DNA from: Verrucomicrobiales bacterium
GTDB lineage: Bacteria > Verrucomicrobiota > Verrucomicrobiia > Verrucomicrobiales > Akkermansiaceae
Assembly (NCBI GenBank): GCA_003527555.1
Contig: DPWT01000189.1
Coordinates: 1 to 19,985 of the forward strand
DNA: 19,985 bases
Direction of reading: 5' to 3'
The stretch's first letter is position 1, and the number at the start of each line of letters is the position of its first letter. Under the pieces are notes generated by a model. That model did not search any database. It was not told where the DNA came from and worked only from the letters and a program-made list of their open reading frames with translations. Shown piece by piece: positions 15,201 through 19,985 of the stretch. A program made the translations under genes and the position numbers.

Positions 15201-16616
15201 ATGATCCTGATCCGATTATTCTTTTTATTACTTTGTCTCCCCATCTCATCCATCGCGCGAGATGCCTCAGATAAACCCAACGTGGTGCTCATCTACCTAG
15301 ACGACAGTGGGTTTGGCGATTACTCACATCACGGGAACCCCGTGATCGAAACCCCTAACATTTCACGCATTGCAAGTGAAGGGGTAACCTTTACTCAGTT
15401 TTACGTAACCTCACCAGCATGTAGCGCATCGCGCTACTCACTTCTCACCGGACGCTATCCCATGCACTCAGGATTCGGGACTTGGGTGATCGGGCCGAGC
15501 GCCAAACCTCATTTAAAAAAATCAGAAACCACCGTCGCGGATGCCTTAAAAAATCATGGTTATGCGACAGGCATATTTGGCAAGTGGCATATGGGAAACC
15601 CTAACAAAGGAAACAACATGTCGCCCGACAGCCTACCGTTGGCGCATGGATTTGACCAATGGATCGGCACCAATGTCTCACACGATTACGCTAATTCTAA
15701 ACTACTCAAATCCGACCCTGTGGGTAATATCCCAATCCCCGGCTACTCAGAAATAGCAAACAACCTACCATCAGATACAGTCGCCTCCACATCACTAACT
15801 GGTCGATACACCATGGCTGCTGTCGGCTTCATCAAAGAAAACAAAGACAAGCCATTCTTTGCTTACATCGCTCACAACCAGCCACATCTTGGACTCTATG
15901 TCAGCGATAAGTTCAAGGGGAAATCTCGCCGAGGTTTGTTAGGCGACGTCATGGCAGAAGTAGACGACTCGGTTGGGCATATCTTGAAAACACTTAAGGA
16001 ATGTAATATCGAGAAAAACACATTAGTCATCTTTTCATCAGATAATGGTCCTTGGGTCAGGTTTCGAAACACCAAACAATCAAAGTTTGGTCACATACAC
16101 CCCAAGTATGGGGAAGCCCGTATGCATGTTGGTTATGCCCTTCCCTTTCGCGATGGCAAAGGTTCTTGCTGGGAAGGTGGCCATCGGGTCCCAGGGATTT
16201 TCTACTGGCCTGATTACATTACTCCAAAACGTCAACTTACCCCTGTCAGCACCCTGGATATATTGCCCACCGTGCTTGCAATCACCGGCGCTCATCACCC
16301 AAATACTGGCGTGTTGGATGGTAGAGACATCCGGGCACTCATCGCCCCAAACTCCACTGCGCCCAAAGTCAGTGAATTCGAATTTTATTACAGCCATTCA
16401 AAAAACAATATTATAGGTATACGCAACGGCCCATGGAAGTTGATGGTTGCCATCCCATCTCAAACTGGCAGCAACCACGGCTTTCAAGCAAGCCTAGAGA
16501 AACCACTGCTTTTCAATGTCGAGCAAGATATTGGTGAACGTATCGATCGAGCAACAGAGCATCCTAAACTCACAAAAAAACTGTTAGGAATGCTTCTAAT
16601 GAAACGCAGCAAATAG
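15201..16616 (+). CDS. Secreted formylglycine-type S1 sulfatase
   Basis: A 471-residue arylsulfatase-like enzyme that hydrolyses sulfate esters, probably from a polysaccharide. I chose ATG 15201 over the in-frame TTG at 15183 because the signal peptide starts there (ILIRLFFLLLCLPISSIA, 2-19). The metal aspartates are D34 and D35 (VLIYLDDSGFGD). C74 in the signature CSASRYSLLTGR is the residue converted to formylglycine by FGE or anSME, and R78 is also in the signature. GKWHMG follows (K128, H130). D281 and N282 (FSSDNGPW) and K320 (RDGKGSCWEGGHRVPG) complete the site. All expected catalytic residues are present. It is separated from the lyase gene by the SDR and the C40 gene, so it is not in the same operon, but the pairing suggests a sulfated polysaccharide. 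The sulfatase subfamily cannot be assigned by eye. Confidence 0.93.
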   Translation: MILIRLFFLLLCLPISSIARDASDKPNVVLIYLDDSGFGDYSHHGNPVIETPNISRIASEGVTFTQFYVTSPACSASRYSLLTGRYPMHSGFGTWVIGPSAKPHLKKSETTVADALKNHGYATGIFGKWHMGNPNKGNNMSPDSLPLAHGFDQWIGTNVSHDYANSKLLKSDPVGNIPIPGYSEIANNLPSDTVASTSLTGRYTMAAVGFIKENKDKPFFAYIAHNQPHLGLYVSDKFKGKSRRGLLGDVMAEVDDSVGHILKTLKECNIEKNTLVIFSSDNGPWVRFRNTKQSKFGHIHPKYGEARMHVGYALPFRDGKGSCWEGGHRVPGIFYWPDYITPKRQLTPVSTLDILPTVLAITGAHHPNTGVLDGRDIRALIAPNSTAPKVSEFEFYYSHSKNNIIGIRNGPWKLMVAIPSQTGSNHGFQASLEKPLLFNVEQDIGERIDRATEHPKLTKKLLGMLLMKRSK

Positions 16617-16673
16617 TATTGTGCCTCATAAACGTTCAACACTTGTTCTATGTCATTGCACAGCCAGTCAGAC

Positions 16674-17264
16674 TTAACGCTGCCATACTCCTACTTTATC
16701 GTTTTGAGCCTTCTTCTCGAGGCGTTTCAATCTGCGCTCAAAGTCGAACCTGTCACAATCACGCGGCATCTTTACTTTTGCATCACCCCAGAAAGGCTCA
16801 TTCCACGAGGCATGAAATCCGTAAACTCGGGCTAAACCTGCCTTCACCAGCGCCTCGTCCAGGCGCTCGCCATCTGCATTCACTATTAAAGCATAATACC
16901 TGATTTTTTCTCCCGCTCCACGTGCTTTTTCTTTCCGAGTGTAAACAGTAAATTTTTCCTCCAAGAATTTCTTTGTAAACTTTTTTGCCTTTTCACCCCA
17001 CAACACAACATCATTTTGTGGAATATTAAATTGCTTAGCCTGTGTAGCTAACCGCTCGAGAAACCGTTTGTCAGTTTCCGCGCAGTCCACCCCATATAGA
17101 CGAAATACATAGGTGCTCTTTCGGTCGGTCTTCACCCAAAAGCTGTCACCATCAAAATATTTATCTGCTAGTAATTCGCATTCATATGCCTGCCACTTCT
17201 TGGCAACAGCTGAGCTTGCCATATAAGTTAAGGAGATTAACACACAGAATAATTTGTATATCAT
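16674..17264 (-). CDS. Secreted staphylococcal-nuclease-like (SNase) protein
   Basis: A 196-residue protein with a signal peptide (about 1-21, ends SSAVA). The SNase fold is seen from about 28: FDGDSFWV (D38, D40), FRLYGVDCAETD (R55, D60, E63), then KIRYYALIVNADGERLDEAL (R122 as the likely second arginine) and VKAGLARVYGF. D38, R55, D60, E63 and R122 correspond to Staphylococcus nuclease D21, R35, D40, E43 and R87, as aligned by eye. About 25 residues (RFLERLATQAKQFNIPQNDV) are inserted between the E63 and helix regions. A basic tail (FERRLKRLEKKAQNDKVGVW) ends the protein. It probably degrades extracellular or periplasmic DNA/RNA. It converges on the sulfatase (57-bp gap, no clear terminator). 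No partner gene is evident. Confidence 0.85.
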   Translation of the reverse strand: MIYKLFCVLISLTYMASSAVAKKWQAYECELLADKYFDGDSFWVKTDRKSTYVFRLYGVDCAETDKRFLERLATQAKQFNIPQNDVVLWGEKAKKFTKKFLEEKFTVYTRKEKARGAGEKIRYYALIVNADGERLDEALVKAGLARVYGFHASWNEPFWGDAKVKMPRDCDRFDFERRLKRLEKKAQNDKVGVWQR

Positions 17265-17571
17265 ACTGGGATGTTAACTCACCGCAGAGCCCATGTCCAC
17301 CAACTACCGGTTCCACCTGCGCACGGGTGTACGAGTCAATGGTAACTCCAGTTGCTGCCATTGCGGTCGTCGGTTAGGCTGGTATTGTTGACCGCGCAGT
17401 CGGCAAACGGCGCGCTGAGTTCTTGATTTGAGAGACTCCATGAGGCATCCAGAAACGTAGATTAGCTTATTCATGTGAACAGTGTTCATGATAACTACTT
17501 GCGCGTCAAGGATTCTTGCCGAAATTAGTTAATTAATTATCTCAGTAGTTTTGGTAGTAGGCCACTCACCC
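17265..17571. other. 307-bp gap without a confident gene
   Basis: Two parts are visible. From about 17280 to 17420 the DNA is noticeably G+C-richer. From about 17420 to 17571 it is A+T-rich and ends in TTAATTAATTA. The G+C-rich part has short open frames on both strands. On plus, 17293-17391 is a 32-codon ATG frame ending CCHCGRRLGWYC. On minus, a frame of about 40 codons (about 17457 to 17335) reads LDASWSLSNQELSAPFADC, then TSLTDDRNGSNWSYH before a stop. None is recognised. It could be a decayed gene fragment. No tRNA or tmRNA shape was found. Confidence 0.4.
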
Positions 17572-19572
17572 CTACTTTAATTCAAGGTCACCACCATCTT
17601 TAGGAGCACGGACAATACGATCAACAGTATGCTTGGTGACAAGGTTACCTTTGACTGAGCGCCCTTTGAGCGCCAGCTCACCGAAGCCAAACAATCTAGA
17701 CAAACTGCGTAATCGAGGTGCTGGCTTGAGGTGAACCAACACTGCATTCTCAGCACTCTCCTCCTCAGAGTCGTGCACCGCAAAGTAGATTACACGTGAT
17801 CCTTTCGTCCCCTTGGTCAGATCGTATTCCTTGTCACGAGTGACTCCACCTACCTTGAAACGCTTGGCGTAAACCGCACCCTGACGGCCGTCGCGGTAGA
17901 TCATCGAGTAAACCTTTTCGTCGTCCTTACGGAAAACGGCAATGTGCTGGACACGCTTACCGACGAATGCCTTGTCCGACACCTTGCTAACACGCATCAC
18001 ACCCTCGCCGTCGAAGGCAATGATGTCGTCGATCTTCGAGCACTTCTCAACACTCTCGTCCTTCTTCAGCCCCCAACCGGCGAATCCGTCCTTGCTGTTG
18101 ACGTAGAGGGTTTCGGTTGCGGCAACCACCTGGGTGCGATCAACCACATCAAAGGTGCTGATCTCAGTCCTGCGTTCGCGGCCTTTGCCATACTTCTTGA
18201 TTAGGTTTTTAAAGTAGGCGACTGCAAAACGTGTGAGCTGCTTGAGGTTTTTCTCCACCTCGGCGATCTCGTCCTCTAACTTGTTGATCAGTTCGTCTGC
18301 TTTAAAGCTGTCGAACTTGGAAATCCGCTTGATCTTTATTTCTGTGAGCCGGACAATATCTTCCTCCGTCACCTCGCGCTTAAGTAATTTCTTGAATGGC
18401 TTGAGGCCTTTGTCGATCGCCTCAATCACCGCTTCCCATGTTTCGCACTCCTCAATGTCGCGGTAGATGCGGTTCTCGATAAAAATTTTCTCGAGTGACG
18501 AAAAGTGCCATTTTTCGTTGAGCTCACCAAGTTTGATTTCCAGCTCCAGCTTCAGCAGCTCCTTGGTCTGGTTCGCCGAGTGCTTGAGCATCTCAGTCAC
18601 CCCCATAAAATGGGGTTTACCATCGTGAATGACGCAGGCGTTAGGTGAAATGGATACTTCGCAGTCGGTGAACGCATAGAGGGAATCACGCGCCACCTCA
18701 GGGTCGGCTCCCGCCGGCAGATGCACCAGAATATCGGCTTGGGCAGCGGTGTTATCGACCACTTTAGAAATCTTGATTTTGCCCTTTTCGTTGGCGGCTA
18801 CGATGTTGTCCATCAGGCTGCCGGTGGTGACACCAAACGGCACCTGGGTAATGCGAAGGATACGCTTTTTCTCGATCTGAATCTCGGCGCGAACCCGGAG
18901 ACGACCGCCACGTAGGCCATCGTTATAGTTGCTGCCGTCCATAATGCCTCCGGTAGGAAAGTCAGGCAGCAGTTCGAATGGCTGCTTACGTAAAGCGCAG
19001 ATACAGGATTCTAACAATTCAATAAAATTGTGCGGCAGCATCTTGCAGGCGAGACCAACGGCAATGCCTTCCACCCCTTGGGCTAACAACAGCGGGAACT
19101 TGAGCGGCAGCGTGACCGGCTCCTTGTTCCGACCGTCATAACTGCGTGTCCACTCAGTGGTTTTCGGGTTAAACGCCACTTCAAGCGCGAAAGGTGTGAG
19201 ACGCGCCTCGATGTACCGCGGTGCCGCCGCCTTGTCACCGGTCAGCACATTCCCCCAGTTTCCCTGAGTATCAATGAGCAGCTCCTTCTGCCCCAGCTGC
19301 ACCATGGCATCACCAATGGATGTGTCACCGTGCGGGTGGTACTTCATCGTGTTGCCCACAACGTTTGCCACCTTATTGTAGCGACCGTCCTCCAACTCAC
19401 GCATTGAATGCAATATCCGGCGTTGAACCGGCTTCAATCCGTCCCCCAGATGCGGCACCGCTCGCTCCATAATGACATAGCTTGCGTAATCCAGAAAGTA
19501 ATCCGAATACATGTCACCCAGGCTCTGCTGCTCAGCTGGTTCTTCGGAGTCTGTAAAATCGAGTTCGTCCAT
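17572..19572 (-). CDS. parC: Type IIA topoisomerase subunit A (topoisomerase IV ParC-like)
   Basis: A 666-residue subunit that cuts and rejoins DNA, together with a GyrB/ParE partner not in this window. The core (about 17-470) has MYSDYFLDYASYVIMERAVP, GLKPVQRRIL, the quinolone-region block KYHPHGDTSIGDAMVQLGQ (T84 and D88 at the E. coli GyrA S83 and D87 places) and the catalytic tyrosine Y120 in AAAPRYIEARLT. A helical coiled-coil region spans about 420-470. The C-terminal part (about 475-666) is short, with few propeller-like repeats, and lacks the GyrA box (QRRGGKG); the nearest match is GRSVKGN at about 637. That and the length favour a topoisomerase IV-like subunit over gyrase A. A possible weak hairpin covers the stop codon. 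Start ATG 19572 has no Shine-Dalgarno. Confidence 0.88.
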   Translation of the reverse strand: MDELDFTDSEEPAEQQSLGDMYSDYFLDYASYVIMERAVPHLGDGLKPVQRRILHSMRELEDGRYNKVANVVGNTMKYHPHGDTSIGDAMVQLGQKELLIDTQGNWGNVLTGDKAAAPRYIEARLTPFALEVAFNPKTTEWTRSYDGRNKEPVTLPLKFPLLLAQGVEGIAVGLACKMLPHNFIELLESCICALRKQPFELLPDFPTGGIMDGSNYNDGLRGGRLRVRAEIQIEKKRILRITQVPFGVTTGSLMDNIVAANEKGKIKISKVVDNTAAQADILVHLPAGADPEVARDSLYAFTDCEVSISPNACVIHDGKPHFMGVTEMLKHSANQTKELLKLELEIKLGELNEKWHFSSLEKIFIENRIYRDIEECETWEAVIEAIDKGLKPFKKLLKREVTEEDIVRLTEIKIKRISKFDSFKADELINKLEDEIAEVEKNLKQLTRFAVAYFKNLIKKYGKGRERRTEISTFDVVDRTQVVAATETLYVNSKDGFAGWGLKKDESVEKCSKIDDIIAFDGEGVMRVSKVSDKAFVGKRVQHIAVFRKDDEKVYSMIYRDGRQGAVYAKRFKVGGVTRDKEYDLTKGTKGSRVIYFAVHDSEEESAENAVLVHLKPAPRLRSLSRLFGFGELALKGRSVKGNLVTKHTVDRIVRAPKDGGDLELK

Positions 19573-19803
19573 GGGGTGGAATCAAAGGGGAAAAGGGTGT
19601 TGCCGAGAGGCGACTTGGCATACTTAAGCAATCCTAAACACCGATGCAAGAGTGGATTTTATTGAGTGGCGCCCATCACAATTTAAAATAGCATTGCCAG
19701 TCCGGCTGTGTTTAAAGTTTCACAGGCTGACTTTCTGACTAAAAGCCGAATTTTCGATTCGCTAGATGAAGGATAATCCCACCAGCGCACGTAGAAGATA
19801 TCG

Positions 19804-19832
19804 TTAGCCAAAACTGTTATTATGTCTAAAAT
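19804..19832 (+). promoter_or_regulatory. Candidate promoter of the right-edge gene
   Basis: TAAAAT (19827-19832, 5 of 6 to TATAAT) lies 17 bp after TTAGCC (19804-19809, weak, 3 of 6). It ends 18 bp before the ATG at 19851, giving a leader of about 12 bases. Based on consensus and spacing only. Confidence 0.3.
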
Positions 19833-19850
19833 ACACCCTATTCCTTCACC

Positions 19851-19985
19851 ATGAAAAAAACCATTCTCTATTTTTGCCTGCTTCTCTCTGGAATGACGGT
19901 CTCAGGCGAGGTTGTTACCAATGCCTCGAAGGACGTGGCAAACTTCTCTAGCTGGATCATGGACCTTGCCCCCGCAAAAGATGCC
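19851..19985 (+). CDS. Secreted protein of unknown function (N-terminus only)
   Basis: 45 codons are visible before the right edge. The start is a lysine-rich n-region and a hydrophobic core (MKKTILYFCLLLSGMTVS, then GEVV), a typical Sec signal peptide with likely cleavage near residue 19. The remainder (TNASKDVANFSSWIMDLAPA) is not recognised. The gene is divergent from parC across a 278-bp spacer. The ATG is followed by a run of seven A. Existence of the gene is likely because of the signal peptide and the upstream promoter-like sequence; its function cannot be judged. Confidence 0.65.
   Translation, partial: MKKTILYFCLLLSGMTVSGEVVTNASKDVANFSSWIMDLAPAKDA

Noticed and set aside
16619..16903. 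94-codon plus-strand frame starting just after the sulfatase stop
   Set aside because: Lies mostly antisense to the SNase gene, with no domain or signal, and is a shadow frame.
17373..17379. GTTAGGC, which matches the integron attC core consensus
   Set aside because: No matching RYYYAAC partner at a suitable distance and no integrase or cassette array nearby; a 7-mer match is expected by chance.
17556..17576. AGTAGG/CCTACT hairpin over the parC stop as a terminator
   Set aside because: Only 6 bp, a 9-base loop, overlaps the stop codon, and no U-run follows.
19706..19725. CTGTG/CACAG inverted repeat in the parC upstream gap
   Set aside because: Five-bp arms with a 10-base spacer; too weak to claim an operator.

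Overview
The window looks like chromosomal DNA of a Gram-negative bacterium of the Planctomycetes-Verrucomicrobia-Chlamydiae / Bacteroidetes side of the tree, most plausibly a (marine?) Verrucomicrobium. The reasons are a fused LpxC-FabZ gene followed by lpxA, an ECF sigma factor paired with a very large membrane protein that joins an anti-sigma-like N-terminus to a YfbK-type von Willebrand A domain, a heparinase-like lyase near a formylglycine-type sulfatase, and starts that mostly lack a clear Shine-Dalgarno sequence. This placement is inference from gene content. No tRNA, rRNA, CRISPR array or intact mobile element was seen.

Layout. (1) 1-4045, minus strand: an ECF sigma factor (3464-4045) and, 13 bp downstream, a 1150+ residue membrane protein that runs off the left edge. 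It has a cytoplasmic anti-sigma-like region, one membrane segment, a low-complexity linker, TPR-like helices and a VWA domain with a complete MIDAS. A perfect 17-bp palindrome sits just upstream of the sigma factor. (2) 4185-6309, plus strand: lpxC/fabZ and lpxA, early lipid A synthesis, divergent from the sigma operon. (3) 6317-10142, minus strand: phosphohexomutase and apolipoprotein N-acyltransferase (lnt). (4) 10195-14397, plus strand: a short RlmI-like methyltransferase, a secreted heparinase II/III-like lyase, a Tat-exported protein of the cysteamine/plant-cysteine-oxidase (ADO/PCO) thiol dioxygenase family, and a short-chain dehydrogenase. Spacers are 37, 47 and 12 bp. (5) 14582-17264: a C40 (NlpC/P60-like) lipoprotein (minus), a secreted sulfatase (plus) and a secreted staphylococcal-nuclease-like protein (minus). 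(6) 17572-19572, minus strand: a topoisomerase IV / gyrase A subunit, then a divergent, truncated secreted protein at the right edge.

How the genes fit together. Envelope functions dominate: lipid A synthesis, lipoprotein acylation, a peptidoglycan-hydrolase-like lipoprotein and a membrane signalling pair. The lyase and sulfatase suggest use of a sulfated uronic-acid polysaccharide, although they are not in one operon. The least expected protein is the exported ADO/PCO-like thiol dioxygenase, because the characterised members of that family are intracellular thiol and N-terminal-cysteine oxygen sensors.
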